Positions 25,219 through 33,681 of a DNA stretch of 64,000 nt are shown piece after piece (within the stretch, counting starts at the first letter, position 1; each line of letters begins with the position of its first letter). The stretch is from positions 1 through 64,000 of the forward strand of contig NZ_JAHBYD010000012.1 of the NCBI RefSeq assembly GCF_019636135.1, given 5' to 3'. The notes beneath the pieces are model-generated. The model saw only the letters and a list, made by a program, of their open reading frames with translations, was not told the origin of the DNA and did not search any database. The DNA comes from Phenylobacterium sp. GTDB lineage: Bacteria > Pseudomonadota > Alphaproteobacteria > Caulobacterales > Caulobacteraceae. Made by a program: the position numbers and the translations under genes.

Positions 25219-26085
25219 ATGACCACGTCCCTCAGCAAGCTCGGTCTCGGAACCGCCCAGTTCGGACTGGACCAGCCCCCCGGCGCGCGAGGACGTCCCC
25301 GCGAGGCGGAAGCGCGCGACATCCTGTCCACGGCCGGCCGCTCGGGCATGAGCGTGCTGGAGGTGGCCCGCGGCTCGGCCACCGCCGACACCCTGCTGCG
25401 CAGCGCGCTGCCGCAGCCGAACCCGTTCCGCGTCACGCTCACCAGCATCCGCCCCGACCGCGGTCCGGACGTCCTCGAAGCCGAGCTTCGCGCCCAGATG
25501 ACGCGCCTGGGCGTCGAGCGCGTCGACACCGTGATCGCGCCGTCGGCCACGGACCTCCTGTCGCCCCAGGGCCCGGTGCTCTGGAACAAGCTGCGCGAAC
25601 TGAAGGACGCCGGCGTCTGCCGGCGCATCGGCGTGCCGGTCTACGCCTCGGACGATCCGGTGGGCGTCGCGCGCCGCTTCAAGCCCGACGTGGTGCAGGC
25701 CCCGGCCTCGCTGCTCGACCAGCGCCTGCTGATCGACGGCTCGCTCGCCACCATCGCGGAGATGGGCGTCGAGGTACACCTGCGCTCGATCTTCCTGAAC
25801 GGCGTGCTGTTCCTGCCGCCCGACCGCGCGCCCAGCCACCTGAAGGCCGCCGCCGGCCGCATCAGCCGCGCGCGCCGCCTGATCGCCGAGGGCAAGTCCG
25901 ACCCGCTGCAGGCCGCCCTGGGCTTCGCGCTCAGCCGCCCCGAAGCGTCGGCCGTGCTGGTCGGCGTGACCTCGGCCGCCGAGATGAGCGCCGTCGTCGC
26001 CGCCGCCATGAGCCCGCCGCCCGACCTCGACTGGGACGAAATGGCCATCGACGACCCCGACGCCCTGAGCTGGGCCGCGGCCTAG
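25219..26085 (+). CDS. Aldo/keto reductase-fold protein lacking the catalytic tetrad
   Basis: The 288-residue protein follows the AKR TIM-barrel order: LGLGTAQFGLDQ at the start, AQMTRLGVERVDTV, LWNKLRELKDAGVCRRIGVPVY, VEVHLRSIFLNGVLFLP, and ALGFALSRPEASAVLVGVTS. The tetrad positions are all changed: Asp is Glu48 (VLEVARGS), Tyr is Ser53, Lys is Leu74 (RVTLTS) and His is Pro108 (VIAPSA). Redox catalysis of the usual type is therefore unlikely. A binding or scaffold role, or a different reaction, is inferred. It starts divergent to the xdhC-like gene. Confidence 0.82.
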   Translation: MTTSLSKLGLGTAQFGLDQPPGARGRPREAEARDILSTAGRSGMSVLEVARGSATADTLLRSALPQPNPFRVTLTSIRPDRGPDVLEAELRAQMTRLGVERVDTVIAPSATDLLSPQGPVLWNKLRELKDAGVCRRIGVPVYASDDPVGVARRFKPDVVQAPASLLDQRLLIDGSLATIAEMGVEVHLRSIFLNGVLFLPPDRAPSHLKAAAGRISRARRLIAEGKSDPLQAALGFALSRPEASAVLVGVTSAAEMSAVVAAAMSPPPDLDWDEMAIDDPDALSWAAA

Positions 26086-26100
26086 CCCCACCGCCACGAC

Positions 26101-26200
26101 GCGGCGCCTTCCGATCCAATGAACCGCGGCGTCGGCGCAATTCCGCGTCCTTCCGCGTATTCCGCGGTTCATATGACGATGCCTCCGCTGACGCGGAGGC
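26101..26200. repeat. Hairpin element, CGCGGAA class, one arm reduced (copy 3)
   Basis: The right arm (26141-26170) carries three inverted CGCGGAA units, but the left arm retains only the first 9 bp (26121-26129). The 5' flank GCGGCGCCTTCCGATCCA recurs with two changes at 31240. The 3' flank is a GCCTCCGC/GCGGAGGC hairpin (26181-26200) that touches the stop codon of the next gene. Confidence 0.75.
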
Positions 26201-27390
26201 TAGCCGACCGGCTTCTCGATGCTCGGCTGCGGTTCCGTGAACCAGGCGGCGCCGTCCTGCGTGACGTGGAAATGGTCCTCCAGGCGCACGCCGAAGGCGC
26301 CGGGGACCACGATCATCGGCTCGTTCGAGAAGCACATGCCGGGCTGGAGCGGGGTCTTGTCGCCGCGCACCAGGTAGGGCGCCTCGTGGATCGAGAGCCC
26401 GATGCCGTGGCCGGTGCGGTGCGGCAGGCCGGGCAGGTCGTAGTCGGGGCCGAAGCCCTCCGCCGCCAGCACGCGCCGCGCCACGGCGTCGATCTCCTCG
26501 CACGGCACGCCCGGCCTCACGGCGGCGAAGGCGGCGGCCTGGGCCTTCTTCTCCACGGCCCAGACGCGGGCCATCTCCTGCGTCGGCCGGCCGAAGACGT
26601 AGGTGCGGGTGATGTCGGAGTTGTAGCCCTGCACGCGGCAGCCGGTGTCGATCAGCACCAGGTCGCCGTCCTTCAGCGCCTGCTCCCCCGGCACGCCGTG
26701 CGGATAGGCCGAGGCGTCGGCGAACTGCACCGCGCAGAACGACGAGCCGTCGTCGGCGCCCAGCGCCCGGTGCGCCTGGTCGATGAAGCGGCGGACCTCG
26801 GCGGTCGTGATCCCCTCGCGCAGGATGCGCGCGGCGCGCCGATGGACCTCCAGCGTCATCGCCTTCGCCTGGGACATCAGGGCGAGTTCGGCCGGCGACT
26901 TGATCATCCGGCAGCCGTCCACCACCGGCGCCGCGTTCGCCATCGCCACGTCGGGCGCGGCGAGCCTGAGCGCATCGAACATCGCGAACGCCAGCGCCGG
27001 GTCGACGGCGAGCGACGTCGCGCCCAGTTCCGTCAGCACCTCGGCCGACAGGGCGTAGGGGCTCTCGTGCTCCTCCCAGAGCCGCAGCGGCGCCGCGATG
27101 CCGAGCGAGGCCCTGAGCGAGCCCTCCTCGAACCGCGGGCAGATTATCACCGGGCCGCCCCGCTTCGGCAGGATCATCGCCACCAGGCGCTCGGTGGCGT
27201 TCCAGCCGACGCCCGCGAAATAGCGGAGCGACGCGCCGGCCCCAACGATCATCGCGTCCGTGGTCATCAGCGCCTGCGCCTTGGCCAGCCGCGCCTCGCG
27301 CTCGGCCCGCGCGATGGGCGCCGCGGGGTGCGGCCAGGGCTTCAGCTCGCCTAATTCGCGGTCCGCACTCGACCCGCCGACGCCGTTCAT
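26200..27390 (-). CDS. M24-family metallopeptidase (Xaa-Pro peptidase-like)
   Basis: The 396-residue protein has a creatinase-like N-terminal domain (~1-165) and a pita-bread peptidase domain (~170-385). The five metal ligands are present: two Asp in VLIDTGCRVQGYNSDITRTY, His in HRTGHGIG, Glu in FSNEPMIV and Glu in VRLEDHFHV. It should cleave X-Pro peptides, or act as a related creatinase-type hydrolase, with two Mn2+ or similar ions. There is no signal peptide, so it is cytoplasmic. It lies divergent to the aminotransferase gene. Confidence 0.9.
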   Translation of the reverse strand: MNGVGGSSADRELGELKPWPHPAAPIARAEREARLAKAQALMTTDAMIVGAGASLRYFAGVGWNATERLVAMILPKRGGPVIICPRFEEGSLRASLGIAAPLRLWEEHESPYALSAEVLTELGATSLAVDPALAFAMFDALRLAAPDVAMANAAPVVDGCRMIKSPAELALMSQAKAMTLEVHRRAARILREGITTAEVRRFIDQAHRALGADDGSSFCAVQFADASAYPHGVPGEQALKDGDLVLIDTGCRVQGYNSDITRTYVFGRPTQEMARVWAVEKKAQAAAFAAVRPGVPCEEIDAVARRVLAAEGFGPDYDLPGLPHRTGHGIGLSIHEAPYLVRGDKTPLQPGMCFSNEPMIVVPGAFGVRLEDHFHVTQDGAAWFTEPQPSIEKPVG

Positions 27391-27431
27391 GCACGCTCCT
27401 CCTGCGCTCGGGTGCGTGTATAGGCTGGGGC

Positions 27432-28358
27432 ATGGCCGGGAGTCAGGATTTCGCCGCCGATCCGCGGAACGCGGACCTGCGCATCTACGTGAACGGCGAC
27501 CTCGTCCCGCGGGCCGAGGCCAAGGTGTCGGTGTTCGACGCCGGCTTCGTGCTGGGCGACGGCGTCTGGGAAGGCCTGCGCCTGCACCACGGCCGCCTGC
27601 TGTTCCTGGAGGCGCACCTCGAGCGGCTGTTCCAGGGCCTCCGCGACATCGCGCTCCCCCTCGGCCTGACGCCGGCCGAACTGACCGCCGAGATCCAGCG
27701 GACGCTGGACGCCAACGGCATGACGCATGGCGCGCACCTGCGCCTGATGGTGACCCGCGGCGAGAAGGCGGCGGTGAACCAGGACCCGCGCAACTGGCTG
27801 GGCAGGCCCACCCTCGTCATCACCGCCGAGTACAAGGCGCCGTCGCCCGCGATCCTGACCAGGGGCCTGGCGCTCGCCACCTCCGAAATCGTCTGCACGC
27901 CGCGCGAGATGTTCGACATGCGGCTGAACTCGCACAGCCGGCTGGCCCTGATCCGCGCCCTGCTGGACGCCATCGGCAAGGGCGGCGACGAGGCCCTGAT
28001 GCTGGATCCCAACGGCTATGTGTCGAGTTGCAATGCAACGAACTTCTTCTGGGTGAAGGACGGCCGGGTGATGACCTCCACCGGCGACTACTGCTTCAAC
28101 GGCGTGACCCGCGCCAACGTCATCGAGCTGTGCCGCCGGCACGCCATCCCGATCACGCTGGGCGACTTCGAGCTGGCCGACGTGGCCGAGGCGGACGAGG
28201 CCTTCGTCACCGGCACCTTCGGCGGCCTCACGCCGGTCAGCAGCATCGACGGCCACCCGCTGGCCGAGGCGCTGCCCGGGCCGATGACCGTGAAGCTGCG
28301 GGCGCACTACGAGGCGCTCAAGGACGAGGACGCCCGGGTCGAGGGGGGCGGCGAATGA
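27432..28358 (+). CDS. Class IV aminotransferase-like protein
   Basis: The 308-residue protein of the BCAT/D-alanine aminotransferase fold has YVNGDLVPRAEAKVSVFDAG, GVWEGLRLHHGRLLFLEAH, LMLDPNGYVSSCNATNFFW and GVTRANVIELCRR. The family PLP lysine is normally about 20 residues before the EALMLD segment. Here the stretch 151-190 reads MFDMRLNSHSRLALI and has only Lys183, too far downstream. Either another residue serves or PLP is not held as a Schiff base. Its stop overlaps the sulfotransferase-like start (ATGA), so the pair works together. Confidence 0.83.
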   Translation: MAGSQDFAADPRNADLRIYVNGDLVPRAEAKVSVFDAGFVLGDGVWEGLRLHHGRLLFLEAHLERLFQGLRDIALPLGLTPAELTAEIQRTLDANGMTHGAHLRLMVTRGEKAAVNQDPRNWLGRPTLVITAEYKAPSPAILTRGLALATSEIVCTPREMFDMRLNSHSRLALIRALLDAIGKGGDEALMLDPNGYVSSCNATNFFWVKDGRVMTSTGDYCFNGVTRANVIELCRRHAIPITLGDFELADVAEADEAFVTGTFGGLTPVSSIDGHPLAEALPGPMTVKLRAHYEALKDEDARVEGGGE

Positions 28359-29113
28359 CCATCCGCATCGCCATGTGGTCGGGTCCCCGGAACATCTCCA
28401 CGGCGATGATGCGCAGCTTCGAGAACCGCTCGGACTGCGAGGTCGTGGACGAGCCGTTCTACGCCGCCTACCTCGCCGGGACGGGCCTCGACCACCCCAT
28501 GCGCGACGAGGTGCTGGCCGCCCAGCCGCAGGACTGGCGCGCCGTGGTCGTCGAGCTCGACCGCATCGAGGCGCCGCTGGTCTACGAGAAGCAGATGTCC
28601 CACCACATGCTGCCCGGCTTCGGGCTGGAGTGGGTGGAAGGCCGGCGCAACGCGTTCCTGATCCGCGACCCTGCCGAGGTGCTGGCCTCCTACGTCCGGA
28701 AGCGCGGCGAGGTCACGCTCGACGATATCGGGATCGTGCAGCAGCGGGCGCTGTTCGACCGCGTCGCCGACGAGCTCGGCCGCCCGCCGCCCGTGGTGCG
28801 CGGCGCCGACGTGCTGGCCGCGCCGGGCGCCATGATCTGCGCGCTCTGCGACGCCCTCGACATCCCGTTCCGCGAGCCGATGCTGAGCTGGCCCGCCGGC
28901 CCGCGCGACACCGACGGCGTGTGGGCGCCCGCCTGGTACGACGCGGTCGAGCGCTCCACCGGCTTCGAGGCGCCGGAGCGGCGGGCCTACCCGCCGCTGC
29001 CGGACGACCTGGCGCGGATCGCGGACGCCGCCCGGCCCCACTACGAGGCCCTGGCGGCGCACCGCCTGCGGGTGGTCGAGCCCGCGTCGCTCGCCGTCAG
29101 TTTCGGAACCTGA
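28355..29113 (+). CDS. Sulfotransferase-family P-loop protein
   Basis: The 252-residue protein has a PAPS-type phosphate-binding loop near its start (WSGPRNISTAMMRSFENR) and the second signature LIRDPAEVLASYVRKRG that contacts the 3'-phosphate. It is probably cytoplasmic. Proteins of this group often sit beside class IV aminotransferases, as here, but the acceptor is unknown. It overlaps the aminotransferase by 4 bp and its end overlaps the convergent btuB-type gene by 17 bp. Confidence 0.8.
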   Translation: MTIRIAMWSGPRNISTAMMRSFENRSDCEVVDEPFYAAYLAGTGLDHPMRDEVLAAQPQDWRAVVVELDRIEAPLVYEKQMSHHMLPGFGLEWVEGRRNAFLIRDPAEVLASYVRKRGEVTLDDIGIVQQRALFDRVADELGRPPPVVRGADVLAAPGAMICALCDALDIPFREPMLSWPAGPRDTDGVWAPAWYDAVERSTGFEAPERRAYPPLPDDLARIADAARPHYEALAAHRLRVVEPASLAVSFGT

Positions 29114-30884
29114 CGCCCACGTAGGCGGCGATCCCGGGCTCGCGGTAGCCCAGCACCTCCTCGAACCGCTTGTCGGTGAGGTTCTCGACCCGCGCCGTCA
29201 CGCTGAGCTGCGCCGTCACGTCGTAGGCGCCGGCGACGTCGGCGGTGACGAAGCCCGGGCGCCGGGCGCGGCTGAAGCCGTCGCGGGCGGTGTCGGCCTG
29301 ACTGGACTCGCCCCGCACCGTGACCGAGGCCGACCACGGCCCCTCGTCCCAGAACACCGCCGCCGAGCCCGAGTGGTCGGGCACGCGCAGCAGGCTGCGG
29401 TCGGTCGAACGGTCGATGGCGTCGGTCCAGGCGTAGGCCAGCTTCACCCGCAGGCTCTCGCTGACCCTGGCGTCGAACTCGGCCTCGAGGCCGTTCGAGC
29501 TGGTCTTGGCGATGTTGACGTAGCGGCTGGCGACATAGGCGATCTGGTCGCGGACCAGCAGGCGATAGGCCGTCACCGACGTCGAGATCCGGTCGCTGGC
29601 CCAGCCGAGGCGCAGGTCGTAGCCCTCCGCCTTCTCCGGCCGCAGCGGCACGGGCGGCGCGAAGCAGAAGTCGCAGACCACCTGGCTGACCGTCGGCGTC
29701 TTGAAGCCGGTGCCCGCCGAGGCGACGGCGTTGAAGCCGAAGCCCAGGTCGACCGCGGCGGCGAGGCGGCCGGTGGTCTTGGCCTCGTAGGCCTCCGGGT
29801 CGTCGCGGCGGACGCTGCCGGTCAGGGTCAGGCGCTCCCACTTCGCCTGGCCCACCGCGAAGACGGCGGTGTTCGAGAGGTCGCGGGAGAGGCCGGTGGA
29901 GAGGTTGGCGTCGCTCTCCTGCCGCTCGGCGCCGATCACGAACAGGTCGCCCTTCGCCGCCGTCCAGCGGATCACCTGGCGGTCGGCGTCCACGACGGAC
30001 GGGAACGAACTGATGTTCTTGCGGCGCAGGTCGTAGGCGCTGAAGCTCAGTTCGTGCGTCAGGCCCAGCGCGTCGACCGTGGCGCGGGCGAAGCCCTGCC
30101 AGGCGCGGCTCTTGGCGCGGTCGGGCGTGTCCCCCAAGGCGAACGTCGGCGGCGGGAAGCCGTCGATGTCGATGGTGGCGCGGCTGTAGCGCAGGCGCGC
30201 GTCCAGCTTCACCTGCTCCGAGACGTTGAAGCGGCCGGAAAGGTTGCCGGTCCACGTCTTGAAGCCGTCCTTCTCGGTCCCCGTGTCGGCCTTGGAGATT
30301 CCGTCGGTGCGGAAGGCGGTGACGCTGGCCGACAGCGCATACCGGTCGGCCTTCGTCCCGGCGCCGGCGAACCCGCGCGCCGTGGCGAACGAGCCGCCCT
30401 CGGCGGCGACCTCCAGCCCGTCGAGCTCGCGGGTGGTGAAGCTCACCACGCCGCCGATCGCCTCCGAGCCCCAGAGCGAGCCCTGCGGGCCCGAGAGCAC
30501 CTCCACGCGCTCCAGGTCGCCGGTCTGCAGCGAGGCCGGGTCGTAGTCGCCGTTCGGCGCGCCCGCGTCGCCCACCGGCACGCCGTCGATCAGCACCAGG
30601 GTCTTGTCGGGGCCGGCGCCGCGGATGCGGATCGCCGCCACGCCGCCGAACGCGCCGGTGCGCGCGACGCTCACGCCCGGAATGGTCGAGAGCAGGTCGG
30701 CGGCGAAGCTCACGTTGCGCGCCTCGATCTCGGCGCGGTCGATCACGTGGGCGCCGGTGATCACCTTGGGGTCGGTCGGCAGGCGCGCGGCGGTGACCAC
30801 GAGCTCGTCGACGGGGGTTTCGGCATGAGCAGGCAGGGCCGAAAGCGCGGCGAGCGCCGCGGCGGCCGGGAGGCAGGTTCGCAT
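29097..30884 (-). CDS. btuB: TonB-dependent cobalamin receptor (BtuB-type)
   Basis: The 595-residue outer-membrane receptor has a signal peptide (cut near HAE, residue 21), a TonB box-like DELVVTA, a plug domain (~30-150, with LVLIDGVPVGD and GPQGSLWGSEAIGGVV), a 22-strand barrel and a C-terminal phenylalanine-containing strand ending VGVRFRN. The size matches BtuB. A cobalamin riboswitch lies immediately upstream on the same strand, which is strong evidence that the cargo is vitamin B12 or a related corrinoid. Confidence 0.92.
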   Translation of the reverse strand: MRTCLPAAAALAALSALPAHAETPVDELVVTAARLPTDPKVITGAHVIDRAEIEARNVSFAADLLSTIPGVSVARTGAFGGVAAIRIRGAGPDKTLVLIDGVPVGDAGAPNGDYDPASLQTGDLERVEVLSGPQGSLWGSEAIGGVVSFTTRELDGLEVAAEGGSFATARGFAGAGTKADRYALSASVTAFRTDGISKADTGTEKDGFKTWTGNLSGRFNVSEQVKLDARLRYSRATIDIDGFPPPTFALGDTPDRAKSRAWQGFARATVDALGLTHELSFSAYDLRRKNISSFPSVVDADRQVIRWTAAKGDLFVIGAERQESDANLSTGLSRDLSNTAVFAVGQAKWERLTLTGSVRRDDPEAYEAKTTGRLAAAVDLGFGFNAVASAGTGFKTPTVSQVVCDFCFAPPVPLRPEKAEGYDLRLGWASDRISTSVTAYRLLVRDQIAYVASRYVNIAKTSSNGLEAEFDARVSESLRVKLAYAWTDAIDRSTDRSLLRVPDHSGSAAVFWDEGPWSASVTVRGESSQADTARDGFSRARRPGFVTADVAGAYDVTAQLSVTARVENLTDKRFEEVLGYREPGIAAYVGVRFRN

Positions 30885-30974
30885 AGGTCAGACTCCATCT
30901 TCGGAGTCGCGGCGTCAGAGCTTGGCTCTGCCGGTCGTTGGCCTGGTCCCGGGCCGCGGACGAGCGACGGAAGA

Positions 30975-31190
30975 AGACGGCAGGTCTCCTGGCTTGCGGG
31001 TCGCCGGGCCTCGTCCTCGCCTTCCCGGGATGGCCGCCGCGGCGGTCTTCCCAGTGACGCCCTCCGGGCTTGCCGGAGGATATGGACGCGGCCCTCGCCG
31101 CTCACAGTTGCGGGCACAGCCGGGGATTTTCACCCCGGTTCCCTCTTGGCCCCCGTCAGGGGGACCGCCTTCACGCGCCGCCTATTGCTA
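30975..31190 (-). promoter_or_regulatory. Cobalamin riboswitch
   Basis: Read on the minus strand, the leader has the conserved blocks in order: AAGAGGGAACC and GGTGAAAATCCCC (31121-31149), the B12-box region GCCCGCAACTGTGAG (31101-31117), and the closing AGCCAGGAGACCTGCC (30979-30994). It ends about 90 bp before the start of the TonB receptor gene. Adenosylcobalamin binding should lower expression of that gene. Outer boundaries are approximate. Confidence 0.95.
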
Positions 31191-31239
31191 CGGTTCCGCG
31201 ACGGGGGCAAGGCCGCCGCGCTGTCCCGAAGGCCGCGGA

Positions 31240-31370
31240 GCGGCGCCGTCCGATTCAGGGAACCGCGGAATACGCGGAAGAACGCGGAAAGCGCCGGCCC
31301 TTCTTCTTCCGCGTCCTTCCGCGTATTCCGCGGTTCGAAAACGACCGAGCCTCCGCGGCCGCGAAGGCTC
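31240..31370. repeat. Hairpin element, CGCGGAA class (copy 4)
   Basis: The 30-bp arms at 31260-31289 and 31307-31336 match at 29 of 30 positions, with a 17-nt loop. Each arm has CGCGGAA three times, at 9 and 10 bp spacing. The 5' flank GCGGCGCCGTCCGATTCA recurs at 26101. The 3' flank is a GAGCCTCCGC-type hairpin (31347-31370). It lies between the riboswitch and the dienelactone hydrolase gene. Confidence 0.85.
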
Positions 31371-31390
31371 GAAGCGAGGGCTTCTCGGCC

Positions 31391-32248
31391 TTAGACGAGG
31401 TTCGCCTTGTAGAGCGTCGTCAGCTCGGCCCAGGCCTTCTCGGCGCTGGCCTCGTCGTAGACGGCGCTGCCCTTGACGCACCAGCCGTGGTTGGCCGGGT
31501 AGACCTCCACCGTCGCCGGCCGCTTCGCCTCGGCGAACGCGGCCTTGAGGATGTCCTTGGAGTCCGGCTGGGCCTTGTCGTCGTTCTGGGCCACGCAGAC
31601 CAGGTAGGCCGCCTTGGTCTGCGGGATCAGCAGGTGCGGGCTGTCGGGGGTCTTGGTGGTCAGGCCGCCGCCGTGGAAGCTGCCCACCGCGCCGATGCGG
31701 CCCGGGACCGCCGCGGCCGTGCGGAACGAGAGCGGGCCGCCCATGCAGTAGCCCTGCACGCCCGCCTTCTTCTTCCTGTTCACCTGCGGCTGGGCGTCGA
31801 GGAAGGCGACGTAGGCGACGGCGTCGCGGTCGACGCCCTCGTTGGTCATGGCCCCGCGGTAGCCCATCAGGACCTGCCGGTTCTCGGGCTTGGAGAAGTC
31901 GAACTCGGCCGGAACCACCGGCGCCTTCTTCGAGCGATAGAAGGGGTTCGGCACCAGCACGACATAGCCCTGGGCGGCCAGCCTGCGGCCCATCTCACGC
32001 ATCACCGGGCGCAGGCCGAAGATGTCGGGCCAGATCACCACGGCCGGCCACGTCCCCTTGCCCGACGGATAGATCAGCGCCGAGTCCGACACGCCGTCGG
32101 GCGTCTTCACCTCGACGTCCTTCTCCACGACGTCGGCGGCGTAGGCCCCCGTGGCCGCGCCCGCGGCCGCCACCGTCAGCAGGCCGAAGCTGCGCCGGGA
32201 AACGGTCGGATCCCTGACCTGGCCAACGTGGATTTCGTCGTCGCACAT
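31391..32248 (-). CDS. Exported dienelactone hydrolase family protein
   Basis: About 285 residues. The N-terminus carries a twin-arginine signal (SRRSFGLLTVAAAGAATGAYA, Arg-Arg near residue 18), so it is probably folded before export. The alpha/beta-hydrolase core follows: VVIWPDIFGLRPVMREMG, then QGYCMGGPLS with the nucleophilic cysteine of dienelactone hydrolases, an Asp in the QNDDKAQ region and His in NHGWCV. The ATG at 32248 has GGGAGG 5-8 nt upstream. It hydrolyses a lactone or ester; substrate unknown. Confidence 0.87.
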   Translation of the reverse strand: MCDDEIHVGQVRDPTVSRRSFGLLTVAAAGAATGAYAADVVEKDVEVKTPDGVSDSALIYPSGKGTWPAVVIWPDIFGLRPVMREMGRRLAAQGYVVLVPNPFYRSKKAPVVPAEFDFSKPENRQVLMGYRGAMTNEGVDRDAVAYVAFLDAQPQVNRKKKAGVQGYCMGGPLSFRTAAAVPGRIGAVGSFHGGGLTTKTPDSPHLLIPQTKAAYLVCVAQNDDKAQPDSKDILKAAFAEAKRPATVEVYPANHGWCVKGSAVYDEASAEKAWAELTTLYKANLV

Positions 32249-32375
32249 GGGGAGCCTCCCTGCTCGCTCTGGTCTCTCGCCGCCCAACCCTCACCCGGAT
32301 TGTTGCGGCCGGATTTCGCGCCGAGCGAACCACACCTGCGCGCCGATTGCACGGCACTCGCGCTATCAGGCGCCC

Positions 32376-33143
32376 ATGACCTCGCCCGATCGGATCGCGC
32401 GCGCCGACCGCCTCGTCCCCTACTTCGAGGTCCAGTTGCGGCTGGCGGGCCGGATGGCCGAGCTCACCGGCGCGCCGCTCGGCGAGGTGGCGCTCGGCCA
32501 CACCAACATCCACCGCCGCCTGGGCCTCGGCGTCTGGCGCGACGGGCCGCCCGCCGCGGGCTGGGCGCCCTACGCCGAGGCGCTCGAGGCGGCCCGCGGC
32601 CTCGCCGCCCGGGTGGCGCTGACCCGCGAGGCCTTCGTCGCCGCGCCCGACGAGGTGCTGCCGCATCCCGGCCAGACCGGCTTCGGCTGCTTCGCCCACG
32701 ATCCGGCGGGCGACGACGGCGTGGTGCGCATCCATTTCCACAACTTCGACACCGACGCCGAGGGCGGCCCGCTGGCGAGCGCCAAGGTCCCGCGCCGCCG
32801 CGCCGAGCTCCGCGCCCTGGTCGCCGGCGTCCGCGCGCGGCATCCGCAGGCGCGGACGATCCGCGGCGGCTCCTGGCTCTACAACCTCGAGGCCTACCGC
32901 CGCCTCTTCCCGCCGGACTATGTCGCCTCGCGCATCCCGCACCCGCCGCCCATCGGGCTCCGCGGCACGGCCACCTGGGGCCAGGTCATCGACAGCCGCG
33001 AGGCGATCCGCCCGCACGTCCGCGACGCCGTGGTCGCGAACCTGCCGGCCATGGACCCGCAGGCGCCCTGGCGGGTCTTCCCCTACCGGATGCTCTCCGT
33101 GGAGGCCCCGATCGAGAGCTTCGCCCGCTTCTACGGCGCCTGA
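32376..33143 (+). CDS. Protein of unknown function
   Basis: The 255-residue protein has no signal peptide or transmembrane helix. It contains several His-rich stretches (LGHTNIHRRLGLG, VVRIHFHNFDTDAEGG) and conserved-looking aromatic motifs (RGGSWLYNLEAYRRLFP, SRIPHPPPIGLRGTATWGQ). The pattern of His, Asp and Glu could bind a metal or a nucleotide, but I recognise no family. The ATG at 32376 fits a start just after the leader. It converges with the VanZ-like gene, overlapping by 13 bp. Confidence 0.72.
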   Translation: MTSPDRIARADRLVPYFEVQLRLAGRMAELTGAPLGEVALGHTNIHRRLGLGVWRDGPPAAGWAPYAEALEAARGLAARVALTREAFVAAPDEVLPHPGQTGFGCFAHDPAGDDGVVRIHFHNFDTDAEGGPLASAKVPRRRAELRALVAGVRARHPQARTIRGGSWLYNLEAYRRLFPPDYVASRIPHPPPIGLRGTATWGQVIDSREAIRPHVRDAVVANLPAMDPQAPWRVFPYRMLSVEAPIESFARFYGA

Positions 33144-33610
33144 CGCCGGCCCGGGGGGCGGCGCCCCGGAAGCGCGGCCGGCGTCACCCGGGGCTGCGGG
33201 TTGCGCCGGTCGATGCGCCGCAGCTCGGCGAAGGTCGTGTGCGGATGGGTGCGGGTCAGCTCGCGCAGGCGTCCCGCCGCCACCGGCGCGTAGGCCGCCA
33301 GCACGCCCACCGAGTCGCCCATGACGTCATGGAGCGACATCTCGCGGCCGACCAGCGCCTGGGCGACCTCGCTCGCCGCGCCGAGGGCCACCATCGCCAG
33401 CGCGATGTCCGCCGCCCGCGAGCGCGGCAGCGCCGCCGTGGCCGCCAGCGTCAGGCCGTAGAAGAGCAGCGCGTGCGCCACCGTGTCCGGGAACGGCAGG
33501 CCGAGGTCGCCGTAGCGGAACGGCCCGGTCAGCGCGACCACGGCCGCAGCGGCCGCCAGGACGGCGCCGAAGCGGCACGCGTGCGTCAGACGGTGGGGTG
33601 TGAGGCGCAT
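33131..33610 (-). CDS. VanZ-like membrane protein
   Basis: The 159-residue protein has three to four predicted helices (FGAVLAAAAAVVALTGPF, PDTVAHALLFYGLTLAATAAL, DIALAMVALGAASEVAQAL) with the PDTVAHALLFYGL and ASEVAQALV patterns of VanZ/PhpA-like proteins. A basic Pro/Arg-rich tail follows. The role is unknown; VanZ confers low-level teicoplanin resistance in enterococci, but homologues are widespread. It stands apart from the upstream gene by 71 bp. Confidence 0.75.
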   Translation of the reverse strand: MRLTPHRLTHACRFGAVLAAAAAVVALTGPFRYGDLGLPFPDTVAHALLFYGLTLAATAALPRSRAADIALAMVALGAASEVAQALVGREMSLHDVMGDSVGVLAAYAPVAAGRLRELTRTHPHTTFAELRRIDRRNPQPRVTPAALPGRRPPGRRQAP

Positions 33611-33681
33611 CGCATTCTGCTCGGCCGGAACGGGCGCCGAACATGCCCGGTCAGGGTGAAGACCGGTTTGAGAGGCGTGGT

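Noticed and set aside
29097-29113. Overlap of the sulfotransferase-like and btuB ends as a sign of mis-annotation
   Set aside because: Both ends carry expected family sequence, and short convergent overlaps are frequent in this compact region.
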